From the NCBI RefSeq assembly GCF_002443255.2, contig NW_019211458.1:41482365-41546364 (forward strand): a stretch of DNA of 64,000 nucleotides. The letters run 5' to 3'. Positions within the stretch are counted from its first letter, which is position 1; each line of letters starts with the position of its first letter. Position numbers and translations under genes: made by a program. The stretch is from Varroa destructor. Its lineage: Eukaryota; Arthropoda; Arachnida; Mesostigmata; Varroidae. A model generated the notes under the pieces. It was not told the DNA's origin. It did no database searches and saw only the letters and a list, made by a program, of their open reading frames with translations. Shown in pieces: positions 25,701 through 37,755 of this stretch.

Positions 25701-26500
25701 TTATTGATGGAAATTTCCGACTTATAGGAAAATTTGTTTGGACAAACCATTGTTCTGCGACAAGGCTGAGGTTGGATTCGATATAAGCTATTTCCTTGAG
25801 ATTATAAAAGGCTACATTTTGTCCGTTTAAATCGCCTCTATTTTTATCATAATGTCCGACCACCCGAAAGAAATTGGGTACGTTTAAGGGAATAAATTCG
25901 AGGAAATTCTGAGACGTTTCGCGTGTTGTCGTTGTTCAAGTGGCATCGCAATGCGATTTTTCCTTCTAAGGCTATATATTGAACATGGTCAAAAACACGT
26001 ATACATTGTGCAAATATGTATGACGGTAGTCCCACCGCTTTTCTAAGCTATAAAGCCCTATGATGAGGACAAAGCGCTGATAACTGGGAGAAGCCTGGAT
26101 GCTTCAGAAATATTTGGTTTGGACATGCAGATGGAAAACGCAAAAATAACAATATTGACAATAGGAAAAACCTCGTAAAAATTTTACTTGTCGAATTCTT
26201 ATTTAAGCACAGATTTAATGAATTACTTTGCATAGCCACAAGATTAAATATGAAATGAAAACTATTTGATAACTAAATTTAAGTTTTTTTTACACTTAAT
26301 CGTATACAAATGTATAAGCTTAAGACATTAAAACTGAAATCCTATTCTAATACTGTACTTTCAGACACCTGGAAGCAAATGAAGATACTTATATCCAAGT
26401 CCTATCAGATTCTAGTAACAAGGCCTTACACGGATTCGAATAATTATGCAAACGTACACAAAAATTCCCTCATTCGTTTTACGCACACGAAAAAGAAGAC
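21900..26500. other. No confident gene
   Basis: AT-rich and probably intronic or intergenic. It holds the long AT repeat and a CCATG tandem triplet near 23425. A minus-strand donor at 25076 has no open exon. Confidence 0.4.
22669..22714. repeat. (AT)n microsatellite
   Basis: About 23 uninterrupted AT units; it can self-pair. Confidence 0.95.
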
Positions 26501-26503
26501 CTA

Positions 26504-26953
26504 TCAAGAGAATTCCTTTGCAGCGTATTTATGTATATCGACTGTGTACATAATTCGATACTGAGAATTCATGCATCGTTTCCTGAACACGACAATGACC
26601 GTCTGTCGCTGCGCCGAGCCATTGCTCTGCACATAGGCAGTCTTAGTTTTCTCGACCACGAAAACCTTAGGTTGTTGACCAGAGGAGCCACCTCTTTTTA
26701 AGAGGATCTTACCTCCCTGATCGATGGTGGTTCCGGCGATGGTCAGTGAGCCACCGGTGCTTCCGAAATGTCCAACTCGCCGCTTAATAATGACGATCTT
26801 CTGCTTCTGTTGACGTGGAACACTTTGCTACCTTTGCCAGCGTGAAAAAGTTTACTTCTACCCGCTTGCCACAAGCTGCTGCTGCTGCTGCTGCTGCCAA
26901 CTCGAAAGACCCGCGGAAGAATCGGTGTGGACGACGCGGATTGCAAAAGCAAT
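26504..26953 (-). pseudogene. Decayed paralogue of the SSGW-repeat gene (exon-2 equivalent)
   Basis: A splice acceptor (TTTTGTTCAG, ending 26954) opens a frame in the same phase as exon 2 of the gene at 15307. It begins IAFAIRVVHTDSSAG and then SSW, followed by seven Gln encoded by CAG repeats. The same frame then hits TAG (26860-26858), TAA (26854-26852) and TAG (26830-26828). After these it continues, still in frame, into a clear copy of the conserved block: KIVIIK, then SLTIAG, TIDQGGKILLK and a KVFVV segment, ending at TGA 26506-26504. The downstream block is well kept while the repeat part is damaged. I found no short signal-peptide exon upstream. One alternative is a 39-base intron 26861-26823 (GTAG...AAAG), which would remove all three stops and keep the frame; 39 bases is below normal intron size in animals. 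Confidence 0.7.
26876..26897 (-). repeat. CAG repeat (coding frame gives Gln) inside the decayed SSGW paralogue
   Basis: There are seven uninterrupted CAG units on the minus strand. They sit at the place where the intact gene has its first WQQ segment, so they look like an expansion of a short Gln stretch. Confidence 0.85.
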
Positions 26954-27104
26954 CTGAACAAAACAGATAAATATTACAGGCAATGTATGTAACTCCCAAC
27001 CAGTTTTTCGAACACATACAATAATGTTAAATAGGACAATATTAGACCTGTCCATGACAAAAGGTAAGAAGATGAACACAGTACCCCATAGTTATTGAAC
27101 ACTT

Positions 27105-27156
27105 ACCAAACGCTGCGCGGTAGTTGGAGATATCGATATTTGGACGGGATTAGCAT
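27105..27156 (-). other. Possible upstream exon ending in a consensus donor
   Basis: An open minus-strand segment ends at a GTAAGT donor (27104-27099), 151 bases upstream of the acceptor of the decayed SSGW paralogue. In one frame it starts at an ATG after an AG and reads MLIPSKYRYLQLPRSV. Joining it to the paralogue in that frame gives an immediate stop. It may be an old untranslated exon, or chance. Confidence 0.2.
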
Positions 27157-27565
27157 CTGTTTGTGCTGCGGCCAACCTTCTGTTTCGTGTGCTAAGGTTA
27201 AGGGCAGGCGTGCGGACTACGACATACGGCAAAGACAGTACGTTCAGACAACAAAAGTTATCATTACAATACAGATGCAGTCAAGTCTCCATAAAGCAGA
27301 CAGGAACACATTGATACTGTCAGGTATTCTCTGCGTTAATCAAGGTGAAAACAATTAATCGTGTGCAACGTAAAATCGCCATGCAGACGTTTAACAATAC
27401 ATAAATACTACGTTATACTCTTATATAGATAACTCGTATTAACTCACTGAATGAGCCGAGAGGGCCCTGAGGAAGTACAGATGTCTAAAGCATGATTTTT
27501 CTTAATTCACGATCGTACGTAAGTGCGTTGCTAGCATCATAATCCCTCTACATTTGTCATGCTAT

Positions 27566-27760
27566 ATGACATTAATCGTATTGGGAGTAATATTTTTTGC
27601 GGAAACAGCCGGACAGAAGACATCTTCGTTTCCGAGAAAGGTCTGTGATGACATAAAACGTAAATCCTCTACCAAAGGCTCCGAAAAAATGGTAAATGCT
27701 CACTTTAGAAATCCGTTACGCCAGCTAATTGATCCGTTAAACTTCAATACCGCCACTTAG
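27566..27760 (+). CDS. Candidate small secreted basic peptide
   Basis: ATG at 27566 opens a 64-residue ORF. It starts with a plausible signal peptide (MTLIVLGVIFFAETAG) and continues as a Lys/Arg/Ser-rich, mostly hydrophilic chain with one cysteine. No splice evidence or family is known. Confidence 0.25.
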   Translation: MTLIVLGVIFFAETAGQKTSSFPRKVCDDIKRKSSTKGSEKMVNAHFRNPLRQLIDPLNFNTAT

Positions 27761-27992
27761 AAAGATATTCGGCAGATTTGCAATATGCTCTCATTGATTT
27801 CAGCCATCGTACAACCAACGTCACTTTTTCGTAAGCGTCTATCTCTGAACGGAAATTTTCCTTTAGCGTTACCTAAAAAAAAGTCTACGCATCATTAGGT
27901 AGAAATTTAAGCCATTTGCAAAATACGCATATTTCATCTCCTGGCCTACTACACAACACGAAATTTTGCCTAAAAAAATAAGCAAAACTCAC

Positions 27993-28037
27993 ATGGTACA
28001 AGGTGAACTTTCGTCGGTAGTCCGCCTGCACGTTCAT
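27993..28037 (-). CDS. Candidate first coding exon, 15 codons
   Basis: ATG at 28037 opens MNVQADYRRKFTLYH, which ends exactly at a GTGAGT donor in phase 0. Bases are GC-rich. No downstream partner was identified with confidence; the decayed SSGW copy has a compatible phase, but the join would lack a signal peptide. Confidence 0.3.
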
Positions 28038-31000
28038 GTTCACGTATCGCAATTATTGTAAGTTTGACGATATGATGCGACACAGTTTGGGCCCAAACAC
28101 GAAAAAGGAATAGATACTAGACGCCAATATAAGTTGAACGTCGACGTAATTCATACGAATCGTAGTTATAAAACTCTCTGTAGATATTCGTGTTTATTTG
28201 GAAAGCGTCCGTTTTTAAACTGTATGTGCTTGTGTTGACGCCTGTTCTCCTTAGCGTTCTACTAATAATTCTTTAGATAATAATATTAACTTTTCATTCG
28301 TTCATTAAATAAATGTTTGGGTTTTTACGTCCGATACTGCTATTGCACGTTGTTCATTCAGCTAGGGACTATCACCATAAAACCCGTGTGTCCTTGCAAA
28401 GTTTAAAAACAAGTGGGCTTAGGTTCAAGTCTGGGCGTCGACCACTTCGTTCTGTATTGGCAGCCATACTGCTGAAGGAAAGTCATTTTATGGTTTAAGT
28501 ACCGGACGCAAAATACGCGAAACAGTTTTTATCAGCACGAAAGAAGCCATGTTTACGTCGTTTTTCATGCTAGATTATCACCCAGCCCTAAGGCTAGTAG
28601 TAAGCAAACGCGTTACCATTACGCCATCATGGAAGACCGACACTGCGTTTCATGGCTACCTGCCGTTATTGATCACCATGTATTTATGCATGGTATATGT
28701 TGAATGACAGCCACATTAATTTTGGAGGATGAATCGTTACTGCGGTATGACTCTAATTGATATAAACTGTAAATTGCCGCCATGCAGCTACTACTTATTT
28801 TGGTTATCGACAACCTATCAGCCGTTACGTTTTCGTAATTTTGATGAAAAACGTCGACTATCTTCTGAAGATCTTCTGTTGCTGCATCACCTCTCTCACT
28901 AAACTGCAGTGACCTTTCGAATTATGCAGCTACATGGTACACTTTCTTCATTTTATAAACTCGATTTTATCTCCTCGAGGTTTTCCCGTCGATCGTACTA
29001 TTTGTTTGATTTTGTGCGGACATGAAAATAATTTCTCTTGAATCCTTGTTGTTTTCCTATATTGGTATCGTTTTTTACTGTCAGCGTTCTTCCTAACTAC
29101 ATTACTAATACGAGCGTATATCGCTAATGCAAAGCTCATTTAGATAGTTCCCAATCGCTAACTGCGACGCAGCTCATTGTGATGACATGTAGTTAGTAGC
29201 CTTCCACTTTCGTTGAAGTCCAATATGGGGAATAATCCCTTCGCAGACTGTTATGAGTAAAGGTGGTACTAGATCATAACGTGTGCTGCTAAGATTAGCA
29301 GGCAAACAGGGTAACCACTAAGCTAGCACGTAAACTTACTGTATATAGCTATATCTCGTCATATATAAAACTAGACAGGATTTGTGGCAGTCTAGTAACT
29401 CTTCCGGTCCATCATTAACACAGTATGATATTTGTAGATATGTTTGTATCGATGAACAGAACGGTACGATTTCCATCACACACCTGATATTTCGTCAAGT
29501 GGATGACTTCTGTTGAAGTACATAGCTTAGGTTTAAAGTACAGTGGATAAATTGGCCAAACATATAAATCTGTATATACTTCAGCTTTTACCTCTGCGCC
29601 CACTTCCGTCGGTTATCATTTAGCTACCGGTGCATGGGGTGTCGCTCACAAAATGTCGTTACCTAATTTCACCTAATCGCTGTTCTAAAAATTTTCAGCT
29701 TAGAGAAATTCATTATGCAAGTGACAATGACTATTCCGCAACAGCATATCGTAAAAGCATAGCTTTTCTTTCCCTTGTCCTTTAAAACTCATTGCAGATT
29801 CGTTGTGCGTGTACTAGATAAAAGAGTCCCAGTTATTTGGTCCTTTGCAAAACTGTTGAAACAGGAAAATCGTTTGCAGCAGTTAGCACTAACCTGTTGT
29901 CGCCTCTTTGCTGACAGCTCTTCTCTAGTAAAGAGTCAATGCTTGCGAAACGTTATTTTCTCACCCCATTCTAACTTTCGCATTCGAATTTAAATCATTC
30001 CCTCTCTTAGAATATCTGTGCCACTGTCGAATTGTTTAGCATCTCCGAAGCGTCCAATGATTGAGTGAATAGAGTTACAAATCATGGATAGTAATTCAAG
30101 AGAGATTACGTCCTCTGCATTCAATCTGCAGCCTTGTAAGTGCCGAGCTAACTACCCTCTAGGTCCCAACCCGCTCAGTAATTTTTATGCATTTACGACA
30201 ATCACGCCTAAGGCGCAGTTGATAGTCATTTGAATAAAACTCAACATGAGATCTGAGATCCTCTCTAGGTAGACTCTGATGATGACATGCAGGAACAAAT
30301 GATTGTTGCATAAGGACTTATATTATTATAGAGCAGAAAAAATAACCGATGATCGAACAACGATTGTATCTTTTCGTTGGCGTAACTTCTTTGAGGTACC
30401 GGGACAGCTGTAACCCAGTTCATCGATTTTGAAGCTACTTAAGATCCATTACTTAGTGGTAGGACCCGATAAGGCCGAGTAGTGTTATAGTCAATGTTGA
30501 AGTTTAGCCGCCAACTGGTTATCGTCACTTACTGAATTACTTACCCCTAAAAAATTAGAACTAAGCATCAATTTCCTTGCAGCACCTTTTTTACCCTTAG
30601 GACACATTTTGGGAAAGGATGAAAATAATCATAACTCTAGTAATAAGAGGGTTATTTTATCTAAATCTCTCTATTATGTGCAGACATTGTAAGTTTCACG
30701 CATTAACGACGGTCCTGTTTTAGAGGGCAAAGTTTGCCTCATATTGGTCTCAGCCGACATGTCTCAGGAAGCCGACTACAGTATTTTTGTTCGAAATTCA
30801 TTCGTATATTTATAATAGCCCTTTGCTTCTGTGAAGAGAGGCAAACAGCACGTAAACGACTTATTAAAGAATTAAATCGCAAAGGCTTGTTTCTCTCTTG
30901 CATAGTCAGTAACCAGAAAAAAACCTTTGAGCGAAAACCAAAAATGAACGCATTAGATCTTATAGATATTCCATTATATTCTCAATAGAAAGTCCATAGG

Positions 31001-31387
31001 ACGATCTGGATGTAGCCTCTGGGTTCTAGTGGCCCTGTGTGAAACACTATTTGGAGCTCGTCTTATTTTTATGAAACGTTCCTATCGCTGTTGTTTATGG
31101 TCTATTAATGGTCTCTATGCTACACGATATGCAACAAGGATAAGTATCACTTCTTTTTACCCACACGCCACTAAATTCATGAGAATAATATTGTCCATTT
31201 CGAATTACTTGTACTAATAGGTTTCGTCCCATTCGGAAAAAGAATGTATGAAATTTTTTTGCAGGCTTAAAAAAGTTCCCATATTGATTCCCATTACCGT
31301 GCGCTTAACTAGAGACTTTCAGCCGATTTTCCGCTTAGATCAGTGGCTCCAGGCGTGTTAGCCTCAGACAATAACATATCGATTTAC

Positions 31388-31420
31388 TTTACTTAAGAAA
31401 ATGCTTTCTTCTTAAGTAAA
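31388..31420. repeat. Perfect hairpin, 12-base arms
   Basis: TTTACTTAAGAA (31388-31399) is the exact reverse complement of 31409-31420, with a 9-base loop. It is the tightest perfect hairpin noticed apart from 47244-47310. No gene was found around it. Confidence 0.7.
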
Positions 31421-31523
31421 TCCATAGGACTGGCCAGAAATATAGCTCAGCAGTATCGTTCCGTACCCTAGAGTTTTAGTTCTTTTCTGGTCTCTAGAGC
31501 TAAATCATTACTCTGTATAAAGC

Positions 31524-31586
31524 AACGAATGTACAGCAGGTTCAATTAAGATCAAACTGTAGACTTAGCCTTTTTGTACATTCGTT
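31524..31586. repeat. Perfect inverted repeat, 12-base arms
   Basis: AACGAATGTACA (31524-31535) pairs exactly with 31575-31586, separated by 39 bases. It is only about 100 bases from the hairpin at 31388. Confidence 0.65.
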
Positions 31587-34226
31587 CTTCATGCACCGTT
31601 GCCTGTTATGACCTGACCTCTGCGAGAGTAAGCTCCGCACAGGAGCCATTACAGACTATACAGTTGACGCCAAAGCCTAGAATTCTGAAAGTCGATTGAT
31701 CCAACGTTAGTCAAGTTACATAGTTAAAATATAGCCAATACTAAAATGGGAAAAGGGAACATCTTTTTCTAAACGGCAAGCCCAATAGCGCGGCAACCCT
31801 ATGGCCCCCTACGCAACATAGAACGAGAAGACACCTGCTATCTCCCCGTATACGTTACGTGCAGTTTATACGAAACAAAACATATGTGGAAAAGGTGGAC
31901 GGCTCTCTGCGTCCACGTCAATTTCTGTACCTCGAATATTCTACGTAGCACTTCCAGCATTCCAGACCATAATCATTTGATGCTTTAACCTAGGCAAGGT
32001 ATTTTCGTCGGCTAATTGCTTGTGCATAGCACGAAAAAAAGTGCCTGCGTATGATACATGTACGGGAAATTTAAATTCTTTTTATTGCAGCCAGTCACTT
32101 TCATATGTATCTTGCTTTTCGAGCTGGTTCGATATCACGTTCGCTTGACTGATTTTTTAGGTTTTAGACTGAGTTTTTTCTTTTCGGATTAATTTCGAAT
32201 CCTCATTGAGTTTAAACGCACTGATTCTAGCTGCTAGAACCACTTATTCTGGTACAGCTTCAAGCAGGACATTGAATCGTTGACCTTCGACAGCCACTTC
32301 GATGACGGCGAGAAGGCACATCCTTCAATGACTTTTCGATGACGGACTTTGCCTCTCACTTGAGTTATGGCAATATCGCTTCATTATTTGTGAAGCATTG
32401 AAATTCCATAATAATTTGTGCCAGTCGTATGCGGTTCCAGCTTGATTAATAGGCTGACTTCAGAACAAAAAAGGCAAGCTGATAAAGACGGTTTATTATC
32501 AAAATTTTATCTTTACACAGGATACATTCAAGCTTTTGATAAGCCGACACGATTAATGAAATATTGCCACTTTTTCTGTGTGAAGAAAATGTGTGAAGTA
32601 AAACAGCGGAATAACTGAGATTTGGTTGACACTGTTCAGCCTGAAGTGGAGCACGGCGAATACCTCAGTTCAAAAATGAAGACTAGACCTGTGCTGTTAT
32701 TGAAGCACTATGGTTCAGACAATGTTACAGTTAAATCAATAGGTTCCAGATATCACTAGAAAGTCTGTTAAATCGAAACACAAATACAGCTATATATACA
32801 GTCAGGTGCTTTTTCTCGCACTCTGCCGATTCGCTTGATTTAAGATACGCTTCTAAGATTCAAGAAACCGGTCATTTTTGAATCGTCAAGCATTTTTGTT
32901 ATTGCCGAGTGGGATAGAAGTCAACCTAGCAAGCGAATATCGGGACTCCTTTGTATGTAATGTAGAAACATTGTTACCGAAGAACTATATAACATGAGAG
33001 GCTTACGAAAGCTATTTGCTATATAAAACAATATAAGAAAGGACAAACTTGGGTTAAGCAGCGAGACGTGCGCGATTTAATCCTATGAGATACAATCTCG
33101 CTGGTATTTCACCTTTATCAGGCGGAGCTCTGTAGAAATGCTTAATTCTGACAAATGACTACTGTTTTAAATCTAGAACAATGCTACTCACGCATAGCTA
33201 CTATCGCACAATAAGGCTTTAACATTTAGTGAACCGTAACATAATATTTTTGCCAAAGACTTTGCCAATCGGCCAAATCGACGGTGAGCTAGTAATCTGA
33301 CGTGAAGACCAAAATTCGTTCTTCTATTCATTACGCGTGCTATTCCGTTTTTATTTTACTCTGTAAATCATCGTAAATGCGTTGTACATCTCGTTCAAAT
33401 AGATTCTACTAAAATTAAATTAGCTTCGTCCAAATGCTTGAGACCTTTATGCTACCTTAGGCCGAACATAGTATCAGGTTTGTTACCCTGCGGTCATTGG
33501 GCGCATGCCCGTATTTTATGAAGGGGTTTCGGTTATTTGTTTTCATTTTTGAATTTTGCCGCCTCTCGACGCTCTTCCAATAACCGTATGATTTGGAAAA
33601 CAACAATTGATTTAATTGTTCCTTATAGGTTTGCTACGCCGTTTCATAGGTCTGTTAGAAAACTTGCGTATGTGTCAATTGAGATCCAACACGACTACCC
33701 CTGGAAACAAATCCGGAAACGTCGAAGAGGTAGCCGGAAAGCGTGCAATCTAAAAAAAATATCCAGTGAAAAGTAATAGCATAATCTGGAAATCCAAAGT
33801 CAGAAACAGGTTCTGCGTGATGTCCCGGCAAATCCCATCACTGTTTTAAACTGTGGCAACCTTTTTTCTAAAGTTAAACAGACTATTGCACTGAGCCCAA
33901 GGAAACTCAAAAGAGACCAATGTTCGATTAGTGCAAAAAGGCAGGTAACGGTTACTTAATAAACCGTCAGTATAAACAAAGATAAAGTTTCATATATGAA
34001 ACCAAAAGACGTTCGAAAAATCTAAAAATAACCCAATATATGGATAGCATAGTCTCTCCGTTCTATATATTATCTGATATATTTAACAGGTGTTCGACTC
34101 AAATCATCATTATTGAATATAATACGTACTGCTCTACACGTTGCTACGAAGCAGATCTCGTTGAATTGGCGGAAAACGATGCCTAGTGCAAGAGTAAATA
34201 GTGAATGACTCTGAGTTGTCACTTAC

Positions 34227-34281
34227 CAACTTGTGTAGCGCCGTCGCAGGCCCTCTTGCTTATAATTACTATTTAAAGATA
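34227..34281 (-). CDS. Candidate internal exon, 55 bases
   Basis: The acceptor is AAGGTTTTTTGATCCTAG and the donor is GTTG/GTAAGT. The open frame reads SLNSNYKQEGLRRRYTS with two leading and two trailing bases. It is GC-rich in an AT-rich stretch. The ending phase fits the minus-strand segment 20044-19791. Confidence 0.35.
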
Positions 34282-34998
34282 CTAGGATCAAAAAACCTTA
34301 ACAATTAGATTTCAGGTTAGTTTTACCGGACTAAATTCATCGACGTTTCGAACAGACGCTCCGTTGCAGGAATTGAGTTAGTTTTAGAGTTCCCATTGTG
34401 GCTTGTTCCCATGCGTCGTACTACCCGGCTCCGACTCGTGATGAAATATCAAAGTCATAGTAATTGTGACTACCATAAAAGTAGCAATTGTGACTAGTGA
34501 TGACTGTAAAGTGATATTGATTTGCAAAAAAAAGTACAAAGAAAAGATACATATGTGGCAGTTCGAGAAGTACGACTTGGGTTCGTGGTCAATCTTGATT
34601 TATTCTAGATAATTTTTCGAACCATTCAAATTATCTGAACCCATGGTGCCGGTCAAAATATCAACTTTTTTGACGTAACCATTTTATCTTATTTCACCTG
34701 TTTTATTCTGTATATATATTGCGTGATAACTTCTTCTGACCAGATCGAACACATCACTGCTGCAAACTGTAAAACCTTAATTTCCAGAATTAACGGGTGA
34801 TAAATAACCGTGATGCGATCCTCAGAAAATAGTTTTCCCTTTCCTCACAAATTTCGATGCTATAACAGAGGTAGTATTTTCTGAATTCCTTTTATGTACA
34901 AACATTTCAAATTAAGCACGACCATACCCTGTTCCCTTACCTCCCAAATATCAGAGAATACAAATTAGCTCCCAGCCTAAAATTTGTCTATTTCAGTA

Positions 34999-35259
34999 CT
35001 CACTTTTCGAGAGAGGTTCTTACTGTGCCATTATTCTAGGCTCTGGGAGACATGGAACTACCACCTTGAAGAGCAAGCTGTTATAGGTGTACCTCAGGCA
35101 AACAGGATATTTATAGGAAAGAGAATCCTACATCATATAGTGGACGATAATGAGGTTTTAAATTGTTGCGAAGAGATTGTCATCCAACAATGCAAACTAA
35201 AGTTTACTAGATTAATAGAAGAAAAGATATCGTATATGAATCATGAGGACTTTTTTTGA
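34999..35259 (+). other. Possible terminal exon after a good acceptor
   Basis: AAAATTTGTCTATTTCAG is followed by an open frame. It holds WNYHLEEQAVIGVPQANR, then IFIGKRILHHIVDDNEV and LNCCEEIVIQQCKLKF, and stops at 35259. A second frame from the same acceptor gives a shorter product. No family was recognised. Confidence 0.25.
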
Positions 35260-35557
35260 TGATGACACACTTTCTCATACAACGTTGAAGGTGCGAAGAG
35301 CACTCTCCCAGTTGGGTTAAAAAGTATCCTTTATGAGTCGTATTTACCGTACGTTTTTTTCTCTAGATTATCACCTGTATAGGTTGATGCCCTATTTGGT
35401 TGACTCTTGGAGGTTAAGGAAGTTTCTGCCTAATTAAGCTGACTTGAAGAGCCGATAGTTTTATAGCCGGAACATACAAGTAACAACGTATTGTAGAGTA
35501 TAATGGCAGTTATCTGATGCTCGAGCTCTAAACATACTGTAAATAACTTTTCAGAAC

Positions 35558-35601
35558 TATATATATATATATATTTTTTTTTATATAAAGAGAGAGAGAG
35601 A
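35558..35601. repeat. (AT)n, poly-T and (AG)n compound repeat
   Basis: AT units run into a T tract, then TATATAA and about six AG units. It sits about 110 bases upstream of the TATAAA at 35711. Confidence 0.85.
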
Positions 35602-35759
35602 AAATATAGTCGATCCGGTCAGTAAAAATAAATAAAAACAAAGTCATAATTTTTTCTCGATGGCTATACAACGGCGGCATCAGATTTGGTCTAGTTCTTC
35701 ATAACGTAGTTATAAATTGTGGACAGCGAATTTTGATCCATTTGGCGTTATTTGTGGCC

Positions 35760-35888
35760 ATGTCGATGGCGACTACGGTCGCTGATGGCCACCGCAGCCA
35801 ACAATTGACTGACCTAATCCAGTCGCGACTTGACGCTTGTTTTTCTCGAAAAGCCTTCGATCCGACGACCCTCATGCGGTGTGCGTGA
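35760..35888 (+). CDS. Candidate short ORF or first exon downstream of a TATA box
   Basis: TATAAA at 35711-35716 is followed about 50 bases later by ATG in a strong context (GTGGCCATGT). The ORF of 42 codons is GC-rich: MSMATTVADGHRSQQLTD, then LIQSRLDACFSRKAFDP. The stop is at 35886-35888. Possible donors lie just before it (CG/GTGTGC). No partner was found. Confidence 0.3.
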   Translation: MSMATTVADGHRSQQLTDLIQSRLDACFSRKAFDPTTLMRCA

Positions 35889-36759
35889 CGCAGCGGTCAT
35901 CTGTTTATCGTCGTTCGCCTGGCTATCGGTCACTTGGCTAGCTGATATAGGGAATCCACCCGAAGCGTATTAACAGGGACAACGACGAGATAATACAGCT
36001 GAGCCTCGCCGAAACAAAGTAAAATAAATTGTCAAAGACGTCACTACAACGAACGGCAAGCGTCGTAGCTGTAAACACTTATTAGTAGAGTCATCATGCT
36101 TGAAACGATACGATAAGCTTGCGGGCGGCAGACATCGCTATAGTCACATACGTCAGCTGCAGTAAAAATATTGATCGGTCCCACATGTACAACGTTCTAT
36201 ACATATACTAGTATAATTAATGTTGATTAATTTTAAAAATAATTGTGATGACCATGAATAGTCACCGGTTCGATTTTCGTTTGTGGTTTGTATTCGTCTG
36301 CCAAGTGAACTTTTTTATTCAATTTAAAAAACCACTTTATTAACTGAAGCTACTGCAGCAACTTCGGAAAGCGGTTGCATTCGTACCTAAAACACCCAGC
36401 ATTCCGATGTAAAAAATACCCAACATGCGATAGCTAATGACAGAAGGGAGACCTGGCAAGAAAAAAGGCCAAATGAATAAAGAAATAAAATGTAAGGCAG
36501 TTTATCCAATTACGTTATTTAAATTAAATAAGCGTTTATATAACAAAAAGAAGGGAGGGGATGTTTGCCATAGAGGTTTTCTCACGCAGATAATAAGTGA
36601 GATGATGAGACCTCTTTGACGGAACCAGGGAAATAGTTTGAAATAGGATAGAAACCAGGGAAGCTAGCAATTTGGGCTCTTTACGCAGCGATCTGTACTG
36701 GAAATCATGGGCGAAAGGAGTGAGCGCTGTTCAAAGAAAGACAGTAAGGGTTGATGAAT

Positions 36760-36771
36760 GGGGGGGGGGGG
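36760..36771. repeat. Poly-G tract
   Basis: A run of about 12 G. A similar run is at 48172-48182. Confidence 0.85.
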
Positions 36772-37389
36772 AGGAGGTCCGATGGATGCAACAATAAGCT
36801 AAAACACAGATTTCTATTAAAGCGGAGGATGTATTGGTGGAAGGCAAAAAGCTAAAAAGTACCTTCAATTCAAGTACATTATAAATACACAATAGTTTGG
36901 GGAAAATTGGAAGTTTGCCGAAAACGCTTTGGACACGTTCAGGAGAAAAGTTAGCCATGAAACAAAGAATATTTATTAAAATATACAGTATACGTTTTCG
37001 TATTTGATTTGTCTACTGCGATCGTTTGCCATTGACACAGGTGATCGGAACACAGATTTCGGCAGCGCTCATTGCGTCTAAGGCCTTGCCCTTTAATCTT
37101 CTCGCAACGGCTATAGTTATGGCAACGTAACGGTCAGTTGCCTTGTGGAGCAAAGACGGAATGCAACATTTGTAACAATGATCTTAGATACGTCGATCGA
37201 TTGGCGGGCTGAAAAGATTCGTTCAGAAAAGTTAAGTCTGAGACCTCACGTAACCGACGTCTTAGATCGTTGATGCGTTCTTATTGGTTCGTTGTTCGTT
37301 AGTGAGGTCACTTTCAACAACACCCATTTCCAGCTCGAGTAGAATGTTCAACATCGAAGATCTTACCAGTGAAGCCTGAAGTGTACAAC

Positions 37390-37755
37390 ATGGTTATTTT
37401 CCTGACGAGCGTTATTTTGTATCTCTTTCGACCATATTATCGGGCGAAACACTTATATATACCATCGCTGGTCGAGATAAAATTCCAGCCGAAAGCTGTA
37501 TTTCGGGCCCTGGGTCACCCATGTTACAACTATTCGTGTCGCTTTCATTTTCGTGTCGTTACTCGACGGCTAAGGTTGTACAAGCTGCACAAAGGCACTT
37601 TTGCGACGGGGCAAAAGCTTTCGAGGCAACACAGAACGGTCGATGTCAGGGTAAGACCATCACATGGCTTTGACTTTGCATTATCATTCTGTTCGGTACT
37701 ACACGCCTGCGAATGCTGGTTGTTATTGGTGAAAGAGAGGCAGGTATGCGAATGA
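37390..37755 (+). CDS. Long open frame, 121 residues, doubtful
   Basis: ATG at 37390 opens a frame with a hydrophobic start (MVIFLTSVILYLF) and many basic residues. It is among the longest frames in the window. It overlaps the better supported minus-strand exon 37895-37723. It also has a possible donor at 37652, so it may be a chance frame in a GC-richer stretch. Confidence 0.2.
   Translation: MVIFLTSVILYLFRPYYRAKHLYIPSLVEIKFQPKAVFRALGHPCYNYSCRFHFRVVTRRLRLYKLHKGTFATGQKLSRQHRTVDVRVRPSHGFDFALSFCSVLHACECWLLLVKERQVCE

Larger units (their letters stand above)
28500..33500. other. No confident gene
   Basis: It contains only short frames. A very good acceptor (TATCTAAATCTCTCTATTATG then TGCAG, near 30685) leads into a segment that closes within 13 codons. 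It holds the inverted repeats near 31.4-31.6 kb. Confidence 0.4.

Noticed and set aside
26743..27017. Alternative frames across the decayed SSGW copy
   Set aside because: The frame with the conserved KIVIIK block is continuous with the Gln run apart from stops; the other frames show no similarity to the intact gene.
30661..30725. Exon after the very good acceptor near 30685
   Set aside because: All three frames close within 13 codons and no donor is usable.
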